Source of the DNA: Rugamonas sp045984285 | GTDB taxonomy: Bacteria > Pseudomonadota > Gammaproteobacteria > Burkholderiales > Burkholderiaceae_D | Reading direction: 5' to 3' | Length of the DNA: 64,000 bases | NCBI RefSeq assembly: GCF_045984285.3 | Contig: NZ_JBJQIK030000010.1 | Coordinates: forward strand, 62,001 to 126,000 | Part shown: piece after piece, positions 49,239 to 57,231 of the stretch | How the letters are laid out: each line of letters starts with the position of its first letter | Position numbering within the stretch: position 1 is the first letter of the stretch | Notes under the pieces: generated by a model | What the model saw: only the letters and a program-made list of their open reading frames with translations | Database searches by the model: none | Told to the model about the DNA's origin: nothing | Made by a program: the position numbers and the translations under genes

Positions 49239-50408
49239 TTAGTGCGCGGCTGGTTTAGTGGCTGATCCAGCGGCGGATGCGGTAGCCGCGACAGGCGGCG
49301 CAACGGTGGCCGGTGCGCCCGGCTTCACCTTCTGCACGCCTTCCACGATGACGCGGTCGCCTGCGGCAAGGCCGGACTTCACCAGCCAGCGGTCGCCCAG
49401 CGTGCCGCCGGTGACGAGCACGCGCTGCTCGACGATGCCTTTATCGTTCAGCACCAGCGCCGTCGCCTCGCCTTTCGGATTACGGGTAACGCCCTGCTGC
49501 GGCACGGCGATGGCCTGCTGGTCCACGCCGTTCTCCACGATGGCGCGCACGAACATGCCGGGCAGCAGATCGTGCTTCGGGTTCGGGAACAGTGCGCGCA
49601 GCGTGACATTGCCGGTGCCGGGATCGACGCTGGCATCGGCAAACTGCAGCTTGCCCTGCTGCGCATAGCTGCTGCCATCGGCCAGCTTCAGCGTGACCTT
49701 GGCCTGGGCGCCGGACTTGCCTTCAAACTGGCGCTTCAGGCGCAGCATTTCCTCGGCCGACTGGGTTACGTCCACATAGATCGGATCCAGCTGCTGCACG
49801 GTGGTGAGCGTGGCGGCCTGGCCCGCCGTCACCAGCGCGCCCGGGGTGACGTTGGAGCGGCTGATGCGGCCGGAGATCGGCGCACTGACCTTGGTGTACT
49901 GCAGGTTGATGCGCGCGGTTTCCAGCGCGGCGCGGGCGGACTCCACGTCCGCCGTCGCCTGGGCATGCGCTGCCACGGCGTCGTCATAATCCTGGCGGCT
50001 CACGCCTTCGATCTCCACCAGTTCCTTGTAGCGCTTCACTTTCGGGCCGCTGGTGAGCAGGTTCGCTTCGGCACGCGCCAGCGCAGCCTTGGCCGAGTTC
50101 CAGGCAGCCTGGTAGGTGGCCGGATCGATCTGGTACAGCTGCATACCCGCCGTCACGTCCGCGCCTTCGGTGAACAGGCGTTTTTGCACGATGCCGCCGA
50201 CCTGGGGCCGCACTTCGGCCACCTGGTAAGGCGAGGTGCGGCCGGGCAGCTCGGTATTCACCGCCAGCGCCTCCGGCTTCACGGAATAAATACCGACCTG
50301 CGGCGCCGGCCGCGCGGCGGCGCCCGCTGGCGCTTCCTTAGAAGAATGACAACCAGCAGCCAGGGCCGCAGCGCAGGCAAGAAGAAGAATTCGGGGCGTC
50401 GTTTTCAT
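49239..50408 (-). CDS. RND efflux periplasmic adaptor (AcrA type)
   Basis: A 389-residue membrane-fusion lipoprotein (lipobox LAAGC, Cys20). Order: beta-barrel strand, lipoyl half (VAEVRPQVGGIVQKRLFTEGADV), alpha-hairpin (about 95-165), second lipoyl half (VSAPISGRISRS), barrel and membrane-proximal domains. ATG 50408 gives the signal peptide at once; residues encoded upstream cover the operator. First gene of the four-gene efflux operon. Confidence 0.95.
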   Translation of the reverse strand: MKTTPRILLLACAAALAAGCHSSKEAPAGAAARPAPQVGIYSVKPEALAVNTELPGRTSPYQVAEVRPQVGGIVQKRLFTEGADVTAGMQLYQIDPATYQAAWNSAKAALARAEANLLTSGPKVKRYKELVEIEGVSRQDYDDAVAAHAQATADVESARAALETARINLQYTKVSAPISGRISRSNVTPGALVTAGQAATLTTVQQLDPIYVDVTQSAEEMLRLKRQFEGKSGAQAKVTLKLADGSSYAQQGKLQFADASVDPGTGNVTLRALFPNPKHDLLPGMFVRAIVENGVDQQAIAVPQQGVTRNPKGEATALVLNDKGIVEQRVLVTGGTLGDRWLVKSGLAAGDRVIVEGVQKVKPGAPATVAPPVAATASAAGSATKPAAH

Positions 50409-50425
50409 AAATTTTGGCAGACCAA

Positions 50426-50451
50426 TATTAGAATGAACGATCATTCTAATA
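50426..50451 (-). promoter_or_regulatory. 26-bp palindromic operator of the RND operon
   Basis: Eleven-base arms (50426-50436 and 50441-50451), perfectly complementary, core TTAGAATGA-N4-TCATTCTAA, 18 bases before the adaptor start. GAATGA-TCATTC is typical of TetR/AcrR operators. On the minus strand TATTAG/TTAAGA give a plausible -10/-35, so the site would cover the promoter. Likely bound by TetR 3. Confidence 0.7.
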
Positions 50452-50460
50452 CAAATCAGA

Positions 50461-50508
50461 AAAAATTTCTTAATCGGGGTCTGACGGGGGCGCCGAGCCA
50501 CCGATTAA
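50461..50508 (-). terminator. Terminator of the PP2C operon, carrying dispersed element copy 3
   Basis: On the minus strand TTAATCGG (50508-50501) pairs with CCGATTAA (50477-50470), followed after four bases by five T (50465-50461). The left arm runs into CGGGGTCTGAC, the shared core of the dispersed element. The loop is long (23 bases). Confidence 0.5.
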
Positions 50509-50519
50509 AAAGCAATTGT

Positions 50520-51362
50520 TTAGAACTGGAAACTAAAGGCGGAGGCGTCGTCAGCGTTCTTGACCGCCAGCGCGGCGCCGGAGGCCAGCGCGTTCTCGTG
50601 GGCACGCAGGATGCGCCCTGCTTCTGCCAGGCCTCCCCTGGAGCACAGATCGAACAATCCGTCGTCTGTATAAAGACCGTAGTTTTCGACCAGACGGTAG
50701 AAGCCATCCGTCATCCCCAAGAGCATGGCGCCGCTTTCAATCTGCAGCGCCGCGCTGCGCGCAACGAAGGTCCCGCCGGGTGCAATGCACAGCGCAGGCG
50801 GCACGTCGGTCGTATTCATCCACTCGCGCCGCGCCCGCAGCATCGGCAGCAATGCCTTCTTGCGCTCCGCGCCGTCCGTGATGCCGGCAGCCGTCAGCTG
50901 CGCCACGGCGTCGCGCAACACCGCTTCCTGCGGATTAACCCAGTAATTGAGGTGTTCGATCCTGCCGTCCGCATGGCGCAGCAGCAGCTCGCAATCGCCG
51001 ATGCAGTACGCTCCCAGCTTGCGGTCCTCCCGGATACGCACCCAGCTCATGGCGCCAACGGGCCAGGCATGCAGCGGCACATCGATGCCCTGCGTTCGTT
51101 CGAGGAAGGCGGCATGCACGTCTTTCAGGGCCAGTATCAAGCTGGCGTCCTGCGCACGCCCCGGCGCCGCGTGCACTTCGAGCGCGCGTGCGAACTGGCC
51201 CACCATCCACGCGGCATCGCCATTCACCTCATCCACATAAGCGCGGTCGGCCACCGAGGTGCCGCCATCGAGGATCACGATGTCGGTGATGCCGTCCTTG
51301 TGCCAGCTGGCGATCAGGTCTTCGTTTGCATTGTCGCCGCCGGGCAGTGATATCTGGTCCAT
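50520..51362 (-). CDS. PP2C-like protein phosphatase
   Basis: 280 residues. Metal-binding Asp positions of the PP2C fold are recognisable though diverged: NEDLIA (residues 13-18), ILDGGTS, the AYCIGDCELLL strand, LGMTDGFYRLV and the C-terminal NADDASAF. A cytosolic Ser/Thr phosphatase or a PP2C-fold regulator; partner unknown. ATG follows the ThuA stop directly (TGAATG). Last in the LysR/MaoC/ThuA/PP2C operon. Confidence 0.8.
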   Translation of the reverse strand: MDQISLPGGDNANEDLIASWHKDGITDIVILDGGTSVADRAYVDEVNGDAAWMVGQFARALEVHAAPGRAQDASLILALKDVHAAFLERTQGIDVPLHAWPVGAMSWVRIREDRKLGAYCIGDCELLLRHADGRIEHLNYWVNPQEAVLRDAVAQLTAAGITDGAERKKALLPMLRARREWMNTTDVPPALCIAPGGTFVARSAALQIESGAMLLGMTDGFYRLVENYGLYTDDGLFDLCSRGGLAEAGRILRAHENALASGAALAVKNADDASAFSFQF

Positions 51363-52127
51363 TCAGTCTGCCTTGAACCCACGGCCGGTAGCCGCCCAGT
51401 AAATGCCGCCGTACAGGTGGTGGCGGAACACGGAGTCGCTGTAGGTGCCCGGCAGGTGGCCGAGCGCGGTGTAAAAGGAGCGGCCGCCATCATAGTTCTG
51501 GTACCAACTGATGGGGTGGAAAGCGCCCATGCCCTTGCCTTCGCGGTCCGGCCATTTGGTCTTCGGATCGTAGGTGCTTTCGTCGACGGACAGCAGGTAT
51601 TTCAGCTTGTCCGAGCGCGCAGGTCCGAACTCATACCATTCCTCGGTCGCCAGCGAGCGCGGTGCGAAGCGCTCCATCCCGGGGAAATTGCGGTCTTCCA
51701 CTTTCAGCACGGCCGTCTGCACGGCGGGGTGAATCCTGAACATATGGCCGACAAGGCGCGTGTACCAGTCCCAGTCATACTCGGTATCGGAAGCGCTATG
51801 GATGCCTACGTAGCCGCCGCCCGCCCTGATATAGCGCTCGAAGGCCGCCTGCTGCTGCTCGTTCAATACGTCGCCGGTGGTCACGGCGAAGATCACGGCC
51901 TTGTACTTTGCCAGCTCCTTGTCGTTGAACACGCGGCCTGCGTCCTCGGTCCAGAACACGCCAAAGTCGTGCAGCTTGCCGAGCTCCTGCACCGCCGTGA
52001 CAGCTGCGTGGGTTGAGTCGTGGTGCCAGCCAACGGTTTTGGTGAAGAGAAGAACATTGAACTGTTCTGCATGGACGCTGGATGCGAGCAGCAGGCCGAG
52101 AAGCGCGGGGATGATTTTTATCGTCAT
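51363..52127 (-). CDS. ThuA-domain protein (exported)
   Basis: 254 residues. Signal peptide about 1-20 (LLGLLLASSVHA). The ThuA glutamine-amidotransferase-like fold follows: VLLFTKTVGWHHDST, FWTEDAGRVF, RYIRAGGGYVGIHSASDTEYDW, PISWYQNYDGGRSFYTALGH. ThuA proteins are linked to sugar (trehalose-like) utilisation but the reaction is not established. Its start overlaps the MaoC stop (ATGA) and its stop abuts the PP2C start. Confidence 0.9.
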   Translation of the reverse strand: MTIKIIPALLGLLLASSVHAEQFNVLLFTKTVGWHHDSTHAAVTAVQELGKLHDFGVFWTEDAGRVFNDKELAKYKAVIFAVTTGDVLNEQQQAAFERYIRAGGGYVGIHSASDTEYDWDWYTRLVGHMFRIHPAVQTAVLKVEDRNFPGMERFAPRSLATEEWYEFGPARSDKLKYLLSVDESTYDPKTKWPDREGKGMGAFHPISWYQNYDGGRSFYTALGHLPGTYSDSVFRHHLYGGIYWAATGRGFKAD

Positions 52128-52963
52128 GGGTTCGTTGGGTCGAGGTCAAAGCTGCCTTCAAGCGCCGTCCTGCCCGCGCTGGCGACGCTAAATATACCGT
52201 TTTTTGCATCAAGGCTCATTGCCAGCGACGCGCCGAGCGGCACCGGCGACCGGAAGCGGCCTTCCAGCCTGCGCACATGTTCGCCGGTCGCCTGCTCCAG
52301 CAGCGCGCAGGATTTGGCCAGCGTATGCATGCCGTGGATGATCGGTCCCGGAAGTCCCATCAGCCGCGCGCTCCAGAACCACAGGTGGATGGGATTCCAG
52401 TCGCCGGACAGCATGGCGTAGCGGCGGCCCTCATCTGCAGCGATGCGCCACGTACCGGCGGCTTCGCCCACCGATGCCGGCGGCACTTCCACAGGCGCGG
52501 ACTCGCGCGCCCTGCCGCGCACGGCGAGATATCGGCTGCTGCAGCGGAACACGGTCACGCCATCCTGCACCGCGTCGGTAAGATATTCGCAGTAGTGCGC
52601 CCCGCGCGCGGTCGGCGGCTCGATGCTCACCCGGGTATGCAGCGTGTAAGAGCCTGGCGCAAGCCGCGCGAGTTCCTGTAATGCGTTCGACACGTGCACC
52701 ATGCCCGCAATGCGGAAGGGGAAGTCCTTGCGCAGCATTGTGGCGAGATGCGCACGCTGCACGGCGAGGTAGTAGTAAGTGAGCGGAACCGCTTGGCCGC
52801 TAAAGCCGAAGGCGGCACGGTAGCGCGCAAGGAGCAGCCTGTCGATGGGTTCTGCGATGAACACCGTCTGCAGCTCCCCTCCCCCGCCCTGCGGCTTCTT
52901 CAGCAGCGCACGCAGCAGGATGGCTGCGCTCATGGGCGGCAAGCGGGGTATCGGGGTGCTCAT
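52124..52963 (-). CDS. MaoC-like acyl-CoA dehydratase
   Basis: 279 residues with a double hot-dog layout. The C-terminal half holds the hydratase-2 motif SGDWNPIHL with catalytic Asp and His and GLPGPIIHGMHT; the N-terminal half (VPLTYYYLAVQRAHLATML) is the degenerate partner domain. Likely hydrates or dehydrates a 2-enoyl/3-hydroxyacyl-CoA. Start 52963 is chosen over 52933 and TTG 53002; none has a strong ribosome site. Follows the LysR gene by 31 bases. Confidence 0.85.
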   Translation of the reverse strand: MSTPIPRLPPMSAAILLRALLKKPQGGGGELQTVFIAEPIDRLLLARYRAAFGFSGQAVPLTYYYLAVQRAHLATMLRKDFPFRIAGMVHVSNALQELARLAPGSYTLHTRVSIEPPTARGAHYCEYLTDAVQDGVTVFRCSSRYLAVRGRARESAPVEVPPASVGEAAGTWRIAADEGRRYAMLSGDWNPIHLWFWSARLMGLPGPIIHGMHTLAKSCALLEQATGEHVRRLEGRFRSPVPLGASLAMSLDAKNGIFSVASAGRTALEGSFDLDPTNP

Positions 52964-52994
52964 CCAGCAACAATATGGCAGCGGGGCCGCAGCG

Positions 52995-53867
52995 TCAAGC
53001 AAGGCGTTCGCGCAGGTGCTGCTTCAGGAAATCGCCCAGCGCCTTTACGCGCTGCACCTTGCGCAGGTCGGGATGGGTCAGCACCCACACCCGTGTGTCA
53101 AGCGCGGGCAAAGGCTCCGCCAGCCGCACCAGCCCGGCGCGCGCGTCGCCCAGCAGGCAAAGCAGCATGCCGACGCCCATGCCCGCCGCCACGGCTTCCA
53201 CCATTGCGTGCAGGCTGTCGAGGCGGCAGGCCACCCGTTCCGGCGGAATATGCGCGTCCACCCAGCGCGCCTGCTCCAGGTGCCGCAGCGCTTCGTCCGG
53301 CGCCACCCAGTCCAGTTCCTGGATCGATACCGCGGTTTGCCGCGCCAGCCAGCCGGCCGTTGCATACGGCGCCGTGCGCAGCACGCCTACCTGCGTGCCG
53401 ACCAGGTCGTCCGGCGGCTTGTTGGAGGGGCGGACCGCAATATCGGCTTCGCGCCGCGTCAGGTTCAGGAAGTGGTTGTTGACTGTTACCTGCAGGCTGA
53501 TGCCGGGATACTCCTCGCGGAAGGCGGCCAGCAGCGGAGCCAGCACGCCATGCAGCAGCGTGTCGGTGGTGGTCAGCGTTACCTGGCCGCTGAGCGCCGC
53601 ATCCTGCCCTCCCAGCTGGCGTTCCGCCGCGGACAGCTGCAGGGCCAGCGGCGCAAGCTGCTCCTGTAGCCGCAGGCCCGCCGCCGTCAGCACATAGCCT
53701 GTCTGAAAGCGCTCGAACAGGCGCACTTCAAGGCGCTTCTCCAGCGCCTCCATGCGGCGCATCACGGTGGAATGCGTGAGGCCGAGCCGCTTGGCGGCAG
53801 CGGACAGCGACCCGGTTTCCGCAACGGCCAGGAAATAGCGCAGGTCTTCCCAGTTCGACTTGTGCAT
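52995..53867 (-). CDS. LysR-family regulator
   Basis: 290 residues: winged helix (about 4-62; WEDLRYFLAVAETGSLSAAAKRLGLTHSTVMRRMEALE) and a periplasmic-binding-like effector domain (about 90-288), full length for the family. Divergent from the YdcZ-type transporter, the usual LysR arrangement; it also heads the MaoC/ThuA/PP2C operon. A 13-base inverted repeat covers its own start codon. Effector unknown. Confidence 0.93.
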   Translation of the reverse strand: MHKSNWEDLRYFLAVAETGSLSAAAKRLGLTHSTVMRRMEALEKRLEVRLFERFQTGYVLTAAGLRLQEQLAPLALQLSAAERQLGGQDAALSGQVTLTTTDTLLHGVLAPLLAAFREEYPGISLQVTVNNHFLNLTRREADIAVRPSNKPPDDLVGTQVGVLRTAPYATAGWLARQTAVSIQELDWVAPDEALRHLEQARWVDAHIPPERVACRLDSLHAMVEAVAAGMGVGMLLCLLGDARAGLVRLAEPLPALDTRVWVLTHPDLRKVQRVKALGDFLKQHLRERLA

Positions 53868-53919
53868 TAATGCTCAACCCTTCCGCATGTTTTGAGAATT
53901 GATGAACATTAAAGCACAA
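53860..53919. promoter_or_regulatory. LysR regulatory region with long inverted repeat
   Basis: TTGTGCATTAATG (53860-53872) and CATTAAAGCACAA (53907-53919) are inverted copies with one mismatch in 13, 34 bases apart; CTCAA (53873-53877) and TTGAG (53892-53896) lie between them. Position between the LysR gene and the transporter supports a regulator site; the left arm includes the LysR start codon. Confidence 0.45.
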
Positions 53920-53973
53920 ACTACATTGGCCCTGTTATTGACTCGAAACCTGCAAGACCATGTGGATAGGAAC

Positions 53974-54897
53974 ATGACTATGGAACCCGTACTTGTAATC
54001 CTCACGCTCGCGGCAGGCGCCATGCTGCCTTTGCAGGCTGCCGCCAATGCGCAGCTGAGCAAGGCGGTTGGCAGTCCCTTCCTCGCCACCACCATGCAGC
54101 TGTTTGCCGCCACGGTCCTGCTGCTGGCCGCAGCCGCTGCGATGGGGCAGTTGCCAGCCATTGCGCGGCTGCCGTCGCTGCCCTGGTGGCACGCATCGGC
54201 AGGCGTGGCGAGCGCGTTTTATGTGATGGCCGGTATCGCGCTGTTTCCACGGCTCGGCGCCGTGAAGACGATAGGCCTCTTCATTGCGGGCCAGATGCTG
54301 GCTTCCGTGACACTCGACGCAGGCAGCGCGCGCGGGCTGTCAGGCATCACGCTGGCCGGCACCGTGACCGTGCTTGCCGGCGCGGCGATGATCGTGCGCG
54401 GGCAGGCGAAACCGGGCAGCGCCTCACCGGCGCGGACTGGCATGCAATGGCTGGCGCTCGCGGTGCTGGCCGGCGCCGTGCTGCCGGTGCAGGGCGCCGT
54501 GAATGCCCTGCTGCTGCGCGGGCTGGGTGCACCATTGACCGTGGGCGCAATCAGCTTCGCCGTTGCGACGCTGGCCATGCTCGCGGTACTGGCCGTGCTG
54601 TTCGCCACAGGAAGGCTCAAGCGGCAGAATGGCGCCGGGCTGGCTGGCATGCCGTGGTGGGGATGGATGGGCGCCCTGTCTGGCGCCTTCTACGTGACCA
54701 CGGTGTTCACCGCCCTGCCCCGCCTGGGCGCGGCGGCGGCAGTCGGGCTCACCATCGCGGGACAGCAGCTCTGTTCCATCGCCGTGGACCACTACGGCAT
54801 GCTGCGGCTGCCACGCCAGCCGGTGCATGCGGTGCGCCTGGCGGGCGTGGCACTGCTGATGGCGGGCGTGGGCTGCCTGAAGCTGCTGACTGCCTGA
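53974..54897 (+). CDS. DMT-superfamily transporter, YdcZ (DUF606) type
   Basis: 307 residues with ten hydrophobic segments in two homologous halves (VILTLAAGAMLPLQAAANAQL and LALAVLAGAVLPVQGAVNALL are matching first helices; AFYVMAGIALFPRLGA and AFYVTTVFTALPRLGA also match), as in fused two-domain YdcZ proteins. Substrate unknown. ATG 53974 has AGGA upstream; in-frame upstream residues are not hydrophobic. Likely the LysR target. Confidence 0.88.
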   Translation: MTMEPVLVILTLAAGAMLPLQAAANAQLSKAVGSPFLATTMQLFAATVLLLAAAAAMGQLPAIARLPSLPWWHASAGVASAFYVMAGIALFPRLGAVKTIGLFIAGQMLASVTLDAGSARGLSGITLAGTVTVLAGAAMIVRGQAKPGSASPARTGMQWLALAVLAGAVLPVQGAVNALLLRGLGAPLTVGAISFAVATLAMLAVLAVLFATGRLKRQNGAGLAGMPWWGWMGALSGAFYVTTVFTALPRLGAAAAVGLTIAGQQLCSIAVDHYGMLRLPRQPVHAVRLAGVALLMAGVGCLKLLTA

Positions 54898-54900
54898 GGC

Positions 54901-55689
54901 CTACTTCAGCAGCGAGCGGCCGGTAGGCGCCAGCATCAGCACTTCGGGTGGACGCGCCAGGGACTTGTACAGCGCGGCGAACAGCTCGCCGCGCCAGCGC
55001 AGGTCCTGTCCCAGCGACTGCTGGAAGCGCTCATAAGCGGCGCGGTCGTCGAAGCGGGCGAACCAGACGAATACGTTGGCATCCTCGCGCACCGGCAGCT
55101 GTTCGAAGGTATTGCGGCTCTTTTCGGAGACCAGCCGCGCCACGATGCGGGCGCCGTGTCTTTCGAACAGCGGCATCAGCTCGCGGTTGAAATGCTCAAC
55201 GAATTGCGGCGGCACCTCCTGGCCGAAATGGTAGATGTTCGCCGCCACAAAGCTGCCCGGCGGCGCGGCGCCATAGGCCGCACGGCGCGCCGGGTCGTAT
55301 GCAAAGCCGCTGCCTGGCGACGCCGGGCGCAGCAGCAGCACATTGTCGTTGTCGTACAACGTGGCATTGGCGGCGCTGCGGTTCGCCTGCCACAGCGGAC
55401 CGAAATAAAAATCCGTCAGCGCCTTCTTGCGCGCTTCCATGCCCGGGAAACCCCGTACCCAGGTAAAGCGGTCCGGATCATTGATATCGCGGAAGGTGGC
55501 CAGCACCCGGATGCCCACAGCTTCCTGCGACTCGACGAAGCGCTCCTCAAACAGGCTGGCCAGCGCTTCCCGGGTGCCGGGATAGTTGATGTACTGGCGC
55601 AGTTCAATCACATTGCAGCAGTCCGCAGCCGCCGCGCCGCCCGCCGAGGCGGCCAGCGCCATCATGGGAAGCCATTTCCTGAAATGCAT
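54901..55689 (-). CDS. NIPSNAP-family protein (exported)
   Basis: 262 residues with a signal peptide (about 1-21, AASAGGAAAA). Two NIPSNAP/dimeric alpha-beta-barrel modules follow (NVIELRQYINYPGTREALASLFEERF and VAANIYHFGQEVPPQFVEHFNRELMPLFE). Function of bacterial NIPSNAP proteins is not established; aldehyde or hydrophobic-ligand binding has been suggested. Divergent from MocR 3, which may control it; convergent with the YdcZ gene, three bases apart. Confidence 0.87.
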   Translation of the reverse strand: MHFRKWLPMMALAASAGGAAAADCCNVIELRQYINYPGTREALASLFEERFVESQEAVGIRVLATFRDINDPDRFTWVRGFPGMEARKKALTDFYFGPLWQANRSAANATLYDNDNVLLLRPASPGSGFAYDPARRAAYGAAPPGSFVAANIYHFGQEVPPQFVEHFNRELMPLFERHGARIVARLVSEKSRNTFEQLPVREDANVFVWFARFDDRAAYERFQQSLGQDLRWRGELFAALYKSLARPPEVLMLAPTGRSLLK

Positions 55690-55728
55690 AGAGACCCTCC
55701 TTCAAAGTCCGCCCACTATAGAAGCACG

Positions 55729-55758
55729 GTGGTACCATAGGAAGTACCACAAGTACAC
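55729..55758. promoter_or_regulatory. Candidate MocR 3 operator: GTACCA direct repeats
   Basis: GTACCA at 55732-55737 and 55744-55749 and GTACAC at 55753-55758, all in one direction; the first two also form the inverted arms GTGGTAC and GTACCAC (55729-55735, 55744-55750). Located between the NIPSNAP and MocR 3 genes. Direct repeats of this size are typical for PdxR/GabR-type regulators. Confidence 0.45.
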
Positions 55759-55779
55759 AAAGTGATAGGACTACAAGCC

Positions 55780-57225
55780 ATGGACTACGCCATCCTTCTC
55801 GGCGACTTCGAACGCCAGCAGGAGGTCTCGGGCTGGCCGCGCCAGCGCGTGATCCATGCCTGCCTGCGCAATGCGATCCTCAGCGGGCGGCTCGGTGCCG
55901 GTACCCGGCTGCTGTCCAGCCGCGAACTCGCGGCCGAACTGGGCGCTGCGCGCAATACGGTGCTGTATGCCTACGACCAGCTCTCGGCGGAAGGCCTGAT
56001 GGAAGCGACGCGGCGCGGCAGTGTGGTGGCCCGCCTTGGCGCACCGGGCGGCAAGCCGGATGCCGCGCCGGCCGCACAGGCTGCGCTATCGCGCCGCACC
56101 GCTGCGCTGCGCAGCCTGCCACCGGCCGGGGTGCTGGCCACCGCCTTTGCGCCCGGCGTTCCCGCCCTGGATGAATTTCCGCTCCAGCTGTGGCGCCGCC
56201 TGATCGACCGCGCCTGGCGTCACATCGTGCCCGCCCAGCTGGATTATGCCGATGCGGCAGGCCAGCCGGCCTTGCGCCACGCGCTGGCGGAATACCTGTG
56301 CGCCTCGCGCGGCCTGCGCTGCGATGCCGGGCAGGTCATCGTCACCACCAGCACGCAAGCCAGCCTTGAGCTGTGCGCCCGCGCCCTGGCCGATGCCGGG
56401 CAGACCGCGTGGATCGAAAACCCCGGCTACTCGGGCGCGCTGGCCGCATTCCGCGCCGCCCAGCTGCGCACGGTGGGCATTGCGGTGGATGAAGAAGGCC
56501 TTGCTCCCACTGTGAGGGACTGGAAGCGCGCGCCGCCGCGCCTGATTTACACGAGCCCTTCGCACCAGTATCCCTGCGGCGGCGTGCTGGGCCTTCCGCG
56601 CCGCATTGCGCTGCTGGCGCGGGCGCGCGAGGCGGGCGCCCTGATCATCGAGGACGACTACGACTCGGAGTTCCGGCATGACGGCCCGCCGCTACCGGCG
56701 ATGCAGGGGCTGGAGCCGGACGCACCGGTGATCTATCTCGGCACCTTCAGCAAGAGCATGTTCCCCGGCATGCGCACCGCCTTCATGGTGGTGCCCGCAA
56801 ACCTGGCGGCGCCCTTGCGCGCAACGCTGGCGCGCATGCCGCATCATGGCCGCGTGGCGGAACAGGAGGCGCTGGCCGTCTTCATCCGTGAGGGCCATTT
56901 CATGATGCACCTGCGCCGCATGCGCCACCTCTACCGCGAACGGCGCGATGCGCTGCTGGAGGCCATCGAACGCGAGCTGGGGGACCTTTGCACGGTGCAT
57001 GGCGCCAGTACCGGCATGCACCTCGCGCTGCAATTCACCGATCCCTCATGGAACGACGCGGAGATCAGCGCCCGGGCCCTGGCGCGCGGAATTTCCGCCG
57101 CGGCCCTGAGCACGCACGTTTCCGGCCTGCGCAGCCAGCACTGGAACGGCCTGGTGCTGGGCTACAGCCAGGTGCCTGCCGACACGGTACGCGCCAGCCT
57201 GCAGACCCTGGCGGCTGCCTTCTGA
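55780..57225 (+). CDS. MocR/PdxR-type regulator
   Basis: 481 residues. GntR winged helix (about 20-85; RLLSSRELAAELGAARNTVLYAYDQL) and aminotransferase-like domain (about 115-478) with IIEDDYDSEFRH and PLP lysine in GTFSKSMFPGMRTAF. This layout matches PdxR and relatives. ATG 55780 has AGGA nine bases away; GTG 55762 is in frame but overlaps the repeat region. Divergent from the NIPSNAP gene; convergent with DszB-like gene 1, six bases apart. Confidence 0.9.
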   Translation: MDYAILLGDFERQQEVSGWPRQRVIHACLRNAILSGRLGAGTRLLSSRELAAELGAARNTVLYAYDQLSAEGLMEATRRGSVVARLGAPGGKPDAAPAAQAALSRRTAALRSLPPAGVLATAFAPGVPALDEFPLQLWRRLIDRAWRHIVPAQLDYADAAGQPALRHALAEYLCASRGLRCDAGQVIVTTSTQASLELCARALADAGQTAWIENPGYSGALAAFRAAQLRTVGIAVDEEGLAPTVRDWKRAPPRLIYTSPSHQYPCGGVLGLPRRIALLARAREAGALIIEDDYDSEFRHDGPPLPAMQGLEPDAPVIYLGTFSKSMFPGMRTAFMVVPANLAAPLRATLARMPHHGRVAEQEALAVFIREGHFMMHLRRMRHLYRERRDALLEAIERELGDLCTVHGASTGMHLALQFTDPSWNDAEISARALARGISAAALSTHVSGLRSQHWNGLVLGYSQVPADTVRASLQTLAAAF

Positions 57226-57231
57226 GAGGAC

